DNA from: Anaerolineae bacterium
GTDB lineage: Bacteria > Chloroflexota > Anaerolineae > Aggregatilineales > UBA3940
Length of the DNA stretch: 64,000 nt
Direction of reading: 5' to 3'
Assembly (NCBI GenBank): GCA_016926255.1
Contig: JAFGOY010000033.1
Span: 1-64,000 of the forward strand
Below the pieces are notes generated by a model. The model ran no database searches. It was not told where the DNA came from and saw only the letters and a list, made by a program, of their open reading frames with translations. A program made the translations under genes and the position numbers. Each line of letters begins with the position of its first letter. The first letter of the stretch is position 1. Positions 41,054-50,214 of the stretch are shown here, piece after piece.

Positions 41054-41978
41054 TCCTCGCCCCGAACCCGCCTATCTTGCTCTTCATCGATCGGGTGAAC
41101 TTGAGGCCAGGGTCGAGCAGGCCGCCGCTACCCTGCGCGACTGCCGGCTCTGCGGTTGGAACTGCGGCATCGACCGTTTGTGTGAGGCCGGTCCCTGCCA
41201 CACGGGCATGGCGGCTTCCGTCGCCACGTCATATCTCCACATGGGCGAAGAACGCCCGCTTGTGATCGGCGGCGGCTCAGGGGCGATCTTCTTTTCCAAT
41301 TGTGTCCTTCGCTGCCAGTACTGCCAGACCTACCGCTGGAATATCAAAGGCCAGGGTCGCGAATTGACCGTTCCCCAGATCGCCGACCTGATGCTCGATC
41401 ACCAGCGCAGCGGCGCTTCGAATATCAATCTTGTCACCCCGATCCATGTTCTCCCGATGATCCTCGCCGCGTTGAATATCGCCGCCTCTGATGGGCTGTG
41501 GCTCCCTCTTGTCTGGAACAGCAGCGGCTACGAAGCCCTGTCGGCCCTGAAATTGCTCAACGGGATCGTCGATATTTATCTGCCCGATATGAAATACGCT
41601 GATGATGAACTTGCCCATCGCCTGAGCGGAGTCGAAGATTATGTGACCGTAAACCGGCAGGCCGTCTCGGAAATGTATCGCCAGGTTGGGCATCTCCAGA
41701 CCGATCCATCCAGTGCAGCTTATCGCGGCTTGCTGATCCGCCACCTGGTGCTGCCCGGCTGTTTTGAGAATACGTCAGAAGTCCTCCGCTGGATCGCCGC
41801 CAGCCTGGGGCCGTTCACCTCTCTCAGTCTCATGGATCAATACCGCCCGGCCTACCGCGCCCGTGCTAATGAATCCCTTGGCGCTGCCCTGTCACCGGCA
41901 GAATATCAACGGGCGCGTGATTTCGCTTTGCAGCTTGGATTGACCCGCCTCGCCAGTTCGTCTGCAACCGGTGGCTGA
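41046..41978 (+). CDS. Radical SAM protein, PflX / COG1313 type (pyruvate-formate-lyase-activase homologue)
   Basis: 310 aa from the GTG that overlaps the FGE-like stop (GTGGTTAA); the track's start 20 codons earlier lies deep inside the previous gene. N-terminal cysteine set CRLCGWNCGIDRLC, then the radical SAM cluster CVLRCQYC (Cx3Cx2C) after GSGAIFFSN, then VWNSSGYEALSALKLL and VDIYLPDMKYAD, both typical of this subgroup. It should cleave SAM to make a 5'-deoxyadenosyl radical, with an unknown target, possibly a glycyl residue or another cluster protein. Last gene of the run. Confidence 0.85.
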   Translation: MVNPRPEPAYLALHRSGELEARVEQAAATLRDCRLCGWNCGIDRLCEAGPCHTGMAASVATSYLHMGEERPLVIGGGSGAIFFSNCVLRCQYCQTYRWNIKGQGRELTVPQIADLMLDHQRSGASNINLVTPIHVLPMILAALNIAASDGLWLPLVWNSSGYEALSALKLLNGIVDIYLPDMKYADDELAHRLSGVEDYVTVNRQAVSEMYRQVGHLQTDPSSAAYRGLLIRHLVLPGCFENTSEVLRWIAASLGPFTSLSLMDQYRPAYRARANESLGAALSPAEYQRARDFALQLGLTRLASSSATGG

Positions 41979-42110
41979 ATTCAGTGTTTATGAAAAAGTA
42001 GGTTTTGATCAAACTTTTTCAAAAGTCTGTGGGGCTTCATGGGTAAGGCCCTTGTACACGCTTAACCTTAATTGCAAACAATTCTTCTGATGATTCACAG
42101 GAATAGATAA

Positions 42111-42133
42111 GGTGCGGCGTGCTGCGCCCGCAG
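42111..42133. repeat. Relic of a GC-rich dispersed repeat
   Basis: 'ggtgcggcgtgctgcgcccg' resembles 'agcgtgctgcgcccg' in the 1783-aa gene at 4663-4677. It lies in the 199-bp gap before the MaoC genes. The gap also has a gaaaaagt/actttttc inverted repeat (41992-42020). Confidence 0.4.
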
Positions 42134-42177
42134 GTCGAAGTAGCAGAAACCTTTACTTATAGTTCGAGGAGGCTATT

Positions 42178-42597
42178 ATGGTCGATCCCTCTCACAAGGG
42201 GAAAGAGTTTGCGCCCTATAGTTACACTATCGAGCCGGGCAAAGTCCGCGAATTTCTGCTCGCCGTTGGCGAAGACAACCCGGTTTATCGGGATAGCACT
42301 CTCCTCCCACCGACCTTTTCTACCCTGGCCGCGTTCTGGGGTGGGGCGGGTCTGGAGGCTTCGCTGAACGAGATCGATGTCGAGATATCCCGCGTCCTTC
42401 ATTCCGAGCAGGAATACATCTACCATGCACCGGTGAAGGTCGGCGATACGATCACCGGTACGACCCGCATCGCTGATATTTATGCGCGTGAGGCTTCTGC
42501 GGGCTCGCTCGAATTTATCGAGTTCGTCACCGATTATGTCAACCAGGATGGTGATCTGGTCATCACTGACCGTTCGCTGGTCATCGTGCGCGAGTAG
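42178..42597 (+). CDS. MaoC-like dehydratase N-terminal (FAS1-like) hot-dog protein
   Basis: 139 aa. It begins MVDPSHKGKEFAPYSYTIEPGKVREFLLAVGEDNPVY, followed by PPTFSTLAAFW and then YIYHAPVKVGDTITGTTRIADIY; this is the non-catalytic hot-dog layout of MaoC_dehydrat_N, as in the HadA/HadC subunits of mycobacterial dehydratases. The catalytic Asp-His pair is not in this chain. GAGGAGG precedes the ATG. The partner follows after 9 bases. Together they should hydrate/dehydrate a (3R)-hydroxyacyl thioester. Confidence 0.88.
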   Translation: MVDPSHKGKEFAPYSYTIEPGKVREFLLAVGEDNPVYRDSTLLPPTFSTLAAFWGGAGLEASLNEIDVEISRVLHSEQEYIYHAPVKVGDTITGTTRIADIYAREASAGSLEFIEFVTDYVNQDGDLVITDRSLVIVRE

Positions 42598-42606
42598 GGG
42601 GCTGTC

Positions 42607-43038
42607 ATGACTTTGTATTTCGAAGATGTATCGGTTGGTGACGAACTGCCGGAACTCGAAAAAGGTCCGCTGCAAGAAGTCGATCTCGTTCGCTATGCCG
42701 GTGCATCCGGCGACTTCAACCCGATCCATACAGTGCCCCGCGTTGCGCAGTCGGTTGGGCTTGACACCACCATCGCGCATGGGATGATGATCATGGCCTA
42801 CGCCGGGAAGATGATCACCGATTGGGCCGGAGCCGGGACGCTCAGGCAGTTCAAGACGCGCTTCAGCGGCATGACCAAACCGGGCGAATCCGTCGTCTGC
42901 CGGGCGAAGGTCAGCAAGGTAATCGAGGAAGGCGGCGAAGCGCTCGTCATGGGGCGGCTTACCGTCAAAGGCAAAAACGATGACTCTTTGAAGCTGAAAG
43001 GCGATTTCACCGTCGCCCTGCCTCGTAAATCCGGGTGA
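42607..43038 (+). CDS. MaoC-like dehydratase catalytic subunit
   Basis: 143 aa. The hydratase-2 motif YAGASGDFNPIHTVPRVAQSVGL, with catalytic Asp and His, is followed by TTIAHGMMIMAYAGKMITDWAG and RFSGMTKPGESVVC. It is the catalytic half of a HadB-like heterodimer with the preceding gene. A role in fatty acid or lipid modification is likely; the acyl carrier (CoA or ACP) cannot be told. Confidence 0.9.
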   Translation: MTLYFEDVSVGDELPELEKGPLQEVDLVRYAGASGDFNPIHTVPRVAQSVGLDTTIAHGMMIMAYAGKMITDWAGAGTLRQFKTRFSGMTKPGESVVCRAKVSKVIEEGGEALVMGRLTVKGKNDDSLKLKGDFTVALPRKSG

Positions 43039-43043
43039 TTGCC

Positions 43044-43071
43044 TGGGGCAGTTAAGAGGCCATCTGCCCCA
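43044..43071. terminator. Hairpin between the convergent MaoC and DUF255 genes
   Basis: tggggcag / ctgcccca, a perfect 8-bp stem with a 12-base loop in the 68-bp convergent gap. No T-tract directly follows on either strand; termination may be weak. Confidence 0.45.
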
Positions 43072-43106
43072 CAGCGCTGGGTTTAATACTTGTTCGTTCC
43101 CCGCTC

Positions 43107-45176
43107 TCAGGAACTACCGGTCTGCGTCGCTTTCTGTAGTTCGGCGAGAAGTGCATCAGGTGCGGTGATCGGCATCCGGCATTCACCGCGCTGACAGACA
43201 TAAGCCGTTGCCTTACCGTTGACGGCGCGGCGGCCTTCGAGGATCGGTAGCAGTGTCTGCTCTTTGCTGGTGGAATCCTGAAATGCGGTAATCTGTCCTG
43301 GTCGGTAATGCCGCCTGATCACGCTGTGCATCGCCTCGAAGGTTGGTGTGTCCGGTTCGCCGATCAGTACCACTTCTTGAGGATTATCGAGAATGAATCC
43401 GGCCTGCAGCAGCAAATACATAAATGCGTTTGGATATTTCTCGGCAGCCGTCCTGGAACGTTTGATCAATCGATCTGCTTTGTCCAGCCAGTCACTCCGA
43501 CCGGTATAAAGTGCCATACGGGCAAGCGCGGCGACTGCCCCTGATGTGCCCGACGGTATCGCACCGTCGATGACTTCCTGGGGCCGTGTGATCAGGGATT
43601 CGTGATCGGAGGCCGTATCATAGAACCCGGCTTCGTTGTCCCAGAACAGCTCGACCATCTGCCCGGTCAGCATCAGCGCCTCGTTCAACCAGCGGATTTT
43701 GAATGTGCTCTGGTACAGTTCGATCAACCCTTCGATGAAGAAAGCGTAATCTTTTAGATAGGCCAGGTGACGGGCCTTGCCGCTTCGATACGACCTCAGC
43801 AGCCGCCCCTGGTTGTGCATCGTGTTCAGGATGAAATTGGCGGCGTTGGCGGCCATCATCAGCATGTCAGGCCGATCCAGCACCCGTGCGGTTTCGGCCA
43901 GGCTCTTGATCATCAACCCGTTCCAGGCGACCAGGACTTTTTCATCTCGACCGGGTTTGATCCGTTTTTCGCGTTCTGTGAGAAGGATAGCTTTTGCTTT
44001 CTCCACCATCGCCGAGAGTTTGCCGGTCGAGATATTGTGACGCTTTGCTACCCGGTCGGGCGGTTCCGGCACCCAGAGAATACTGTGTCCATCGAAATTG
44101 GCTCCCTTCAGCATGCCCCAGTAATCGAGGATGCACTCAGCATCGACCGAACGCCCCATTACATGCCGGATTTCATCCTGATCCCACAGAAAGTATTTCC
44201 CTTCTTTACCTTCACTGTCGGCGTCCTGGCTGCTGTAGAATCCACCGAGCGGAGCGGTCATCTCCCGTTTTACATAGCCGATCGTCTCCTCGACGACTTT
44301 CCGGTAGCGTTCTTCGTTTGTAACCTGGTAGGCGTGGAGATAGACCCCGATCAACTGGGCATTGTCGTAGAGCATCTTTTCGAAATGGGGAACAAGCCAG
44401 CGTTCGTCGACCGAGTAGCGGTGGAATCCCCCGCCTATCTGGTCGTATATTCCTCCCCAGGCCATTCGATCCAGGGTGTGGGTGACCATCTTGAGTGCCT
44501 GTTTCTGCCCATTCTGGTGATGGGTAGCCAGCAGCAGTTCGAGTGACATACTTGGCGGAAATTTGGGCGCTTTGCCGAACCCACCCCAGACCCGATCATA
44601 GTTGCTGGAGAGAACCTGGACGGCTTCTGAGAGACATCCACTGACAGGTAGTCCGCTTTCTGCCCGATCGAGCAGCAGCCTGCCGCTGATCGCCTCGGTG
44701 AGACTGATCGCGTCATTTTCGATTTCGAGACGCTTCCCCCGATAAATCTCCGCTACCCGCAGCAGCACCTGCTTGAAGGACGGTATCCCATAACGGGGTT
44801 TGTTGGGGAAATAGGTGCCGCCGAAAAACGGTCTGCCATCCGGCAGCAGCCACACCGACATCGGCCAGCCGCCGCGCCCGGTCAATGCCTGAACCGCTGC
44901 CATGTAGATGTTGTCGACATCCGGTCGTTCCTCGCGATCCACCTTGATGTTGACAAAGTGCTCGTTCATGATGGCGGCAGTCGCCTCGTCCTCGAAAGAT
45001 TCATGGGCCATCACATGGCACCAGTGGCAGGCAGAATAGCCGATGCTCAAAAAGATGGGCTTGTCCTCGGCTTTGGCCCGTTCGAAGGCTTCGTCCCCCC
45101 AGGAATACCAGTCGACGGGATTGTCGATATGCTGCTGTAAATACGGACTTGTTTCGTTGACGAGATGGTTTGGCAT
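43107..45176 (-). CDS. DUF255 thioredoxin-domain protein (YyaL/SPATA20 family)
   Basis: 689 aa from [24 protein letters not shown], the standard family start; earlier in-frame starts add MIERAV or more. The thioredoxin-like N-domain contains [24 protein letters not shown] with the CxxC CHWC, then [18 protein letters not shown] and [26 protein letters not shown]. The rest is an (alpha/alpha)6-barrel glycosidase/epimerase-like domain ([35 protein letters not shown]). The biochemical function is not known. It lies downstream of pgl's transcription unit with opposite neighbours. Confidence 0.93.
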   Translation of the reverse strand: MPNHLVNETSPYLQQHIDNPVDWYSWGDEAFERAKAEDKPIFLSIGYSACHWCHVMAHESFEDEATAAIMNEHFVNIKVDREERPDVDNIYMAAVQALTGRGGWPMSVWLLPDGRPFFGGTYFPNKPRYGIPSFKQVLLRVAEIYRGKRLEIENDAISLTEAISGRLLLDRAESGLPVSGCLSEAVQVLSSNYDRVWGGFGKAPKFPPSMSLELLLATHHQNGQKQALKMVTHTLDRMAWGGIYDQIGGGFHRYSVDERWLVPHFEKMLYDNAQLIGVYLHAYQVTNEERYRKVVEETIGYVKREMTAPLGGFYSSQDADSEGKEGKYFLWDQDEIRHVMGRSVDAECILDYWGMLKGANFDGHSILWVPEPPDRVAKRHNISTGKLSAMVEKAKAILLTEREKRIKPGRDEKVLVAWNGLMIKSLAETARVLDRPDMLMMAANAANFILNTMHNQGRLLRSYRSGKARHLAYLKDYAFFIEGLIELYQSTFKIRWLNEALMLTGQMVELFWDNEAGFYDTASDHESLITRPQEVIDGAIPSGTSGAVAALARMALYTGRSDWLDKADRLIKRSRTAAEKYPNAFMYLLLQAGFILDNPQEVVLIGEPDTPTFEAMHSVIRRHYRPGQITAFQDSTSKEQTLLPILEGRRAVNGKATAYVCQRGECRMPITAPDALLAELQKATQTGSS

Positions 45177-45342
45177 GACCGCTCTCTCAATCATATGCGT
45201 CTGGTCGATAGTGGAGATTGTCACCAGGAAGGGAAGACACCCTGCCGGTGGCTGACGCAGTGATTATAGCGAACGGCAGTGGCCGATTGCTGCTTATTCA
45301 GGCAATTGTGATTCTTTAGAAAGCGAACAGCAGAAAATCTGC

Positions 45343-46083
45343 TTACTCAGGCGGCAGATTGGCGGCGGCAGCCTGATCGACCAGCCAGACCAGTTCGCCG
45401 TCAACCGGGCTGACAGCCTGTGCGGGATAGCGGCTGGGTTGGGCTTCGCCGTGCAGGACCTCGTACAGCGCGGCGGCCTTCGATTCACCGGCGACCATGA
45501 TCAGGATGTTCCGGGCATGGTTGATTACCGGCAGCGACAGCGTAATCCGTTCTACGCCGAGTTGGGGAACCTGGTAGACGATCACCCGGCTGCTGAGATC
45601 GCTGACGGTGCGGGTGCCGGGGAAAATCGAGGCGACGTGACCATCTTCGCCCATACCAAGCAGCATTAAATCGAAGCGCGGCCAGCCGCCGCGCTCGTAG
45701 CGAAAGTGTTTCCACATCGCGTCGTCGTAATCGCGGACAATGCCGCTGGAAAGCCCCATACCGTCTATCGGGTGGATTTGCGATCCGGGGATCGGGACGT
45801 GGCTCAGGAGCGATTCGTATGCCATGCGATAGTTGCTCTGCTCGTCGTCGCGGGCGACGCGGCGCTCGTCTCCCCAGAACACGTGGGTTTTCTCCCAATC
45901 GACCTGATCGCGGTATGGAGCCGATGCAAGGAGTTCGTATAAACTGCGCGGAGTGCTGCCGCCCGAAAGGGCCACGCTGAACGATCCGCTCTCGGCGACC
46001 GCCTGTGAAGCGATCCGAATCCAGCGTTCGGCGGCTTCTTCGAATACCGATTGTGCGTCAGGAAAACGAATGAGAGAAATCAC
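45343..46083 (-). CDS. pgl: 6-phosphogluconolactonase
   Basis: 246 aa, the DevB/Pgl type. FSVALSGGSTPRSLYELLAS, THVFWGDERRVARDDEQSNYRMAYESLLSHVPIP, FDLMLLGMGEDGHVASIFPGT and RITLSLPVINHARNILIMVAG are all family motifs. It hydrolyses 6-phosphogluconolactone, the second step of the oxidative pentose phosphate pathway. GTG start with AGGGTGA upstream. Last gene of the tkt-rpiB-gnd-zwf-opcA-pgl operon; 31 bases after opcA. The sequence around its stop (cctgagtaagcag) is repeated about 50 bases downstream. Confidence 0.95.
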   Translation of the reverse strand: MISLIRFPDAQSVFEEAAERWIRIASQAVAESGSFSVALSGGSTPRSLYELLASAPYRDQVDWEKTHVFWGDERRVARDDEQSNYRMAYESLLSHVPIPGSQIHPIDGMGLSSGIVRDYDDAMWKHFRYERGGWPRFDLMLLGMGEDGHVASIFPGTRTVSDLSSRVIVYQVPQLGVERITLSLPVINHARNILIMVAGESKAAALYEVLHGEAQPSRYPAQAVSPVDGELVWLVDQAAAANLPPE

Positions 46084-46114
46084 GTTAAATCACCCTGTTC
46101 TGAAGCCATCGTGT

Positions 46115-47221
46115 TCAGCTTTTAGCCATTTCGAGAATCTTGCCGACATTGTTTAACGCGCCGCGATATACTGGATCGGAAGGTTGTTCGAGCAGCCGTG
46201 CCAGTGCCGCTGCCGTGCTGACCGGGCGATAGTCGATCCTGCGGCGCAGGGCCGAGGGGGAAGCATCGTTGAAGCGCAGATCGACGCAGCCACCGTCGAG
46301 CGAAAGTTCGATACGCGGCAGGATGTAAGGAGGGCGGCTTCCTGCCTGGATAAAGATGCAGGCGATCTCGCCCAGTGGCAGGGCACTGAATGAACTCTCG
46401 ACGATCTCAACCTTTCCCTGCCAGGAGTTGTGCTGCCAGATTGTTGTATACCCGCCGGTTGGTCCCTTTGCGGCAGATTCTAGCTTCCAGCCCAACCGGT
46501 CGGCCAGCCATCCGCAAAGCAGCAAGGCCCGCGCCACGTTCATAAAATCACCGGCGGTATTGACCATCACGTCGACGGTGCGAATGTGGCGAAGCGATTC
46601 CCGGTTTTCGGCGGCATCCCAGACCTGCGCCAGGTGCCGCCGCCAGGGAAGCAGCCGCTCCCAGGCCAGGTCGCCGGATGGGGCATCCTCGAATTGATCC
46701 AGCCTCATCAGCCCGTCGATCTGGTTTTCGAAGGCGTCGGAATCGACAATCAGCCGGTCGATCTCGCCGACCAGTTCATTGAAGAGATGATCATTGTCAG
46801 GAGGCTCCGTCATCCACCATAGGGAAACCGGTAAATCCGTCGCCAGCAAAGAAACGACGGTGCTGTGCAGTTCGTCGCGCTGTTTTCCACCTGTAGAAAG
46901 GACGATACTTTCCCCGCAAACCTGGTGCTGCCCCTGCACGCCGCAGTAGATATTGACCCAGGCTTCCAGCTTCGATTCGCCTTCCCAGTCGTCGTAGATC
47001 ACAATCACGCGGCCTGGCCGCGCTCCTGTCAGGCTGATGACCTGCTCGGTGATCTCATCGACGCTGTAAAGGCTGGCCGGGGCGTAGACGATCAGGTTAT
47101 GGGTGCGGGCGCGGATCACCGCCTCCCCATCGATTGCTTCGGAGGCCCAGAGCGCCTTCAATTCTTCCTTGACGGCAGCCACGCTAACCGGCTTTGATTC
47201 GGTGCGGTATGGATCGCTCAC
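46115..47221 (-). CDS. opcA: Glucose-6-phosphate dehydrogenase assembly protein OpcA
   Basis: 368 aa from a GTG (VSDPYRTESKP) with GGGAG 7 bases upstream, placed just across the zwf stop; the track's longer ORF runs into zwf in a wrong frame. RARTHNLIVYAPASLYSV, GARPGRVIVIYDD, LVSLLATDLPVSLWWMTEPP-like segments and RLIVDSDAF are typical of OpcA, which in cyanobacteria and actinobacteria is needed for active G6PDH. Its place between zwf and pgl fits exactly. Confidence 0.9.
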   Translation of the reverse strand: MSDPYRTESKPVSVAAVKEELKALWASEAIDGEAVIRARTHNLIVYAPASLYSVDEITEQVISLTGARPGRVIVIYDDWEGESKLEAWVNIYCGVQGQHQVCGESIVLSTGGKQRDELHSTVVSLLATDLPVSLWWMTEPPDNDHLFNELVGEIDRLIVDSDAFENQIDGLMRLDQFEDAPSGDLAWERLLPWRRHLAQVWDAAENRESLRHIRTVDVMVNTAGDFMNVARALLLCGWLADRLGWKLESAAKGPTGGYTTIWQHNSWQGKVEIVESSFSALPLGEIACIFIQAGSRPPYILPRIELSLDGGCVDLRFNDASPSALRRRIDYRPVSTAAALARLLEQPSDPVYRGALNNVGKILEMAKS

Positions 47222-47231
47222 CGGAATCTCC

Positions 47232-48767
47232 CTACAACCGCCGCCAGCGGCGGCCATCGGACTGGAGAAGGTGATCGGCGCCGGGCGGCCCCCAGGTGCC
47301 TGCCTCGTAGATTTCGAGGTCTGGTTTCCCGCTTGCCTCCCAGCCCTGGATGACCGGGTCGATAAGCTGCCAGGCCGCCTCGATTTCGTCGCCGCGGGTG
47401 AACAGCATTGCATCGCCGAGCATGGCGTCGAGCAGGAGACGCTCGTAAGCGTCGGGCGGCTCGACAAGCCCAAACGACGCCCCGTAGCGGAAATCCATCG
47501 TCACCGGACGGCGGCGAACCCCCTGTCCCGGCAGTTTGGATTCGAACTTGAGCGAGATTCCCTCGTCGGGCTGGATGCGAAGTGCCAGCACGTTTGATCG
47601 CAGCGACTCGTCGTCGACAGCGTCGAAGAGTAGGTGGGGAGGCTGTTTGAAGTGGATCGATATTTCCGATACGCGGGTCGGCATGCATTTGCCTGACCGC
47701 ATATAGATCGGCACGCCCTGCCAGCGCCAGTTGTCGATCTGCCAGCGCAGCGCGGCATAGGTCGGCGTCTGTGAGCCTTCGGCGGTTCCCTCCAACTCGC
47801 AGTATCCCGGTATCGGCTCGCCGTTGATCGCACCGTCCGTATACTGCGCCCGAACGGAATGGTGGGCGACTTCATCGACAGATTGAGGGCGGATCGCCCG
47901 GAGTACTTTGACCTTCTCGTCACGGATCGCATCGGCTTCAAAGGCGACTGGCGGTTCCATCGCCACCAGTGTCAGCAGTTGCAGAATGTGGTTCTGGAAC
48001 ATATCGCGGACGACACCGGCCTGATCGTAGTACCCGGCGCGTGATCCAACACCGACGGACTCGGCGACGCTGATCTGGACGTGATCGACGTAGCGGCGGT
48101 TCCAGATCGGCTCGTAGATCGCGTTGGCGAAACGCAGCACCAGGATATTCTGGACGGTCTCTTTCCCCAGGTAGTGATCGATACGATAGACCTGACTTTC
48201 GTCGAAAACGCTGTGAAGGGTTCCGTTCAATGCTCTGGCCGACGCGAGATCGACGCCGAACGGCTTCTCGATGACGATCCGCCGCCAGCCGTTTTCGCCC
48301 TGCACCATCCCGGCCTTACCGATGTTTTCGATGATCACATCATACCAGGAAGGCGGGGTTGCCAGGTAGTAGAGGCGGTTGTCGGGGCGGTTCTGTTCCT
48401 GCGCAAGTCCGGCGATGGTGCGATCCAGTTCGCGATATCGCTCAGGCTGGTCGAAGTTTCCCTGAACGTAATGCAAATGCGCCGAAAACTGCCCCCACAG
48501 GGCCGAATCGGCGGCATGTTCGGCAAATCGGCTGAACCGTGTCACGCCTTCGAACATCTTCTCGCGGAAGAAATCGTCTGCCCAGTCACGCCGGGCAAAA
48601 CCAACGATCTCGAAATGCGGCGAAATCTGGTCTTCCTGCACCAGGCTGTAGAGCGCTGGAACGAGCTTTCGAGCGGTCAGGTCGCCAGTTGCGCCAAAGA
48701 TGACAACCGTCACCGGGTTGGGAGGGCGTTCCATGCCTGGACCAACCCGCAGTGGATTTTCAACCAT
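47232..48767 (-). CDS. zwf: Glucose-6-phosphate 1-dehydrogenase
   Basis: 511 aa. N-terminal NADP-binding VVIFGATGDLTARKLVPALYSL, active-site RIDHYLGKETVQNILVLRFANAIYEPIWNR (RIDHYLGKE), IEKPFGVDLASARALN, and YMRSGKCMPTRVSEI. It oxidises glucose-6-phosphate to the lactone, the entry to the pathway. It lies 5 bases after gnd; an ATG at codon 12 (MERPPNPVT) would also fit. The Shine-Dalgarno is weak (AAGG). Confidence 0.97.
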   Translation of the reverse strand: MVENPLRVGPGMERPPNPVTVVIFGATGDLTARKLVPALYSLVQEDQISPHFEIVGFARRDWADDFFREKMFEGVTRFSRFAEHAADSALWGQFSAHLHYVQGNFDQPERYRELDRTIAGLAQEQNRPDNRLYYLATPPSWYDVIIENIGKAGMVQGENGWRRIVIEKPFGVDLASARALNGTLHSVFDESQVYRIDHYLGKETVQNILVLRFANAIYEPIWNRRYVDHVQISVAESVGVGSRAGYYDQAGVVRDMFQNHILQLLTLVAMEPPVAFEADAIRDEKVKVLRAIRPQSVDEVAHHSVRAQYTDGAINGEPIPGYCELEGTAEGSQTPTYAALRWQIDNWRWQGVPIYMRSGKCMPTRVSEISIHFKQPPHLLFDAVDDESLRSNVLALRIQPDEGISLKFESKLPGQGVRRRPVTMDFRYGASFGLVEPPDAYERLLLDAMLGDAMLFTRGDEIEAAWQLIDPVIQGWEASGKPDLEIYEAGTWGPPGADHLLQSDGRRWRRL

Positions 48768-48772
48768 TGAAT

Positions 48773-49675
48773 CTACCTTCGCCTGACTTCGTGTCCGCCA
48801 AACTGGTTGCGAAGGGCCGCCAGCAGCCGCGCCGCGTGGTTGTCATCCTGCTGCGATATGAATCTCATCTGCAGGGCGAGCGTGATCACTGGCAGCGGAA
48901 TGCCCAGATCGATGCTCTCCTGTACCGTCCAGCGTCCCTCGCCCGTATCGGGGACAAATGGCTCGACCCAGTCGAGGTTGGGGTCTTCTTCGTAGACGTT
49001 CCCGGCCAGCTCAAGCAGCCAGGAGCGGATCACGCTGCCGTTTCCCCACAGGCGGGCTAGCGCTGCGAGGTCGATATCCATTTCTTCTTTGGCAGCGATC
49101 AGTTCGAAACCCTCGGCGATGGCCTGCATCATGCCGTATTCGATGCCGTTGTGCACCATATTGGCGAAGTGTCCGGCACCGCTTGGCCCGATCAATTGGT
49201 AGCCATTGACCGGGGCCAGGGCGACGAAAACCGGCTCAACCTGGGCAAAGGCTTCTTCTTCGCCGCCGATCATCAGGTTGAAGCCGTTTTCCAGCCCCCA
49301 GATTCCCCCGCTCACGCCGACATCCAGCAGGTGGATACCCTTGTAGCGGAGCATATTGGCTCGTTCTATCGACTGCTGATAGTTCGAGTTGCCGCCATCG
49401 AGGATGATATCCTCTTCGTCAAGCAGCAAAGCCAGGTCTTGGATGATCACCGCAACCGGCTCACCGGCGGGAACCATCAGCCAGACCGTGCGCGGTTTTG
49501 TAGCCAGATTTTCGACACACTGCTCAAGCGAGTTAGCAGGTATCGCTCCCAGTTTGGCGGCCCTTTCCAGCGCCTCCGCGTCCAGATCGTAGACGACCAC
49601 TTCGTGCCCGTGATCGATAAGACGCTGCGTCATGGCAAAACCCATTTTGCCCAGGCCGATCATTGCCAGCTTCAT
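48773..49675 (-). CDS. gnd: 6-phosphogluconate dehydrogenase, short decarboxylating type
   Basis: 300 aa from MKLAMIGLGKMGFAMTQRLI with AGGAG 7 bases upstream. Rossmann GLGKMG, WLMVPAGEP, ILDGGNSNYQQSIERANML, LLDVGVSGGIWGLENGFNLMIGG, and GHFANMVHNGIEYGMMQAIAEG, with the catalytic Lys replaced as usual in this short subfamily (GAGHFANMVHN). The about 300-aa tetrameric class is usually NAD-preferring. It oxidatively decarboxylates 6-phosphogluconate to ribulose-5-phosphate. Confidence 0.95.
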   Translation of the reverse strand: MKLAMIGLGKMGFAMTQRLIDHGHEVVVYDLDAEALERAAKLGAIPANSLEQCVENLATKPRTVWLMVPAGEPVAVIIQDLALLLDEEDIILDGGNSNYQQSIERANMLRYKGIHLLDVGVSGGIWGLENGFNLMIGGEEEAFAQVEPVFVALAPVNGYQLIGPSGAGHFANMVHNGIEYGMMQAIAEGFELIAAKEEMDIDLAALARLWGNGSVIRSWLLELAGNVYEEDPNLDWVEPFVPDTGEGRWTVQESIDLGIPLPVITLALQMRFISQQDDNHAARLLAALRNQFGGHEVRRR

Positions 49676-49741
49676 CCCTATACTCCTGTCTGCTAGGTAG
49701 AGAAAAACCGCCAACCGGGAGCGATATGCTGTGATTTGCTA

Positions 49742-50200
49742 TCAAGCTGCCCCGTATTTCTTTTCGATAGCAGTAACCTTTTCCCGGCGGCGCACATGGC
49801 GCTCTTCAGTCGATACTTCGGCACCCAGATACGCCGTGACAATTTCCTTGGCCAGCTCGATGCCGATGATACGACCGCCGAGCACCAGCACGTTCATGCC
49901 ATCATGCTCGACGCCCTGGTGGGCGGAATAAGTATCGTGGCAGACGGCGGCCAGCGCCCCTCTGACCTTGTTCGCAGCGATTCCTGCGCCAACGCCGCTG
50001 CCACAGAAGACTATTCCCCGTTCTCCTCGTTCCTCGACGACGGCTTCGGCAACCGCTTGCCCGAAATCGGGGTAGTCGTCTCCAGCATCATATGTCAGAG
50101 CGCCAACATCAAGAACTTCGACTTTTTGATCGATCAACCACTGCTTGATCATTTCTTTCAGATCATATCCGGCGTGATCGGCTCCAACAACCACAGTCAT
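49742..50200 (-). CDS. rpiB: Ribose-5-phosphate isomerase B
   Basis: 152 aa. VVVGADHAGYDLKEMIKQWL, DVGALTYDAGDDYPDFGQAVAEAV, and GIVFCGSGVGAGIAANKVRGALAAVCHDTYSAHQGVEHDGMNVLVLGGRIIG are diagnostic, with the active-site Cys in CGSGVG. It interconverts ribulose-5- and ribose-5-phosphate. It sits between tkt (14 bases) and gnd (66 bases). Confidence 0.96.
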   Translation of the reverse strand: MTVVVGADHAGYDLKEMIKQWLIDQKVEVLDVGALTYDAGDDYPDFGQAVAEAVVEERGERGIVFCGSGVGAGIAANKVRGALAAVCHDTYSAHQGVEHDGMNVLVLGGRIIGIELAKEIVTAYLGAEVSTEERHVRRREKVTAIEKKYGAA

Positions 50201-50214
50201 CGGTCTTTTCCCTT

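Noticed and set aside
41992-42020. gaaaaagt/actttttc inverted repeat after the radical SAM gene as a terminator
   Set aside because: The stem is A/T only with T-run inside the arm and no U-tail after it; it is too weak to call.
45294-45360. Direct repeat of cctgaNtaagcag around the pgl stop as a duplicated gene end
   Set aside because: Only 13 bases with one mismatch; could be chance, so mentioned only in the pgl entry.
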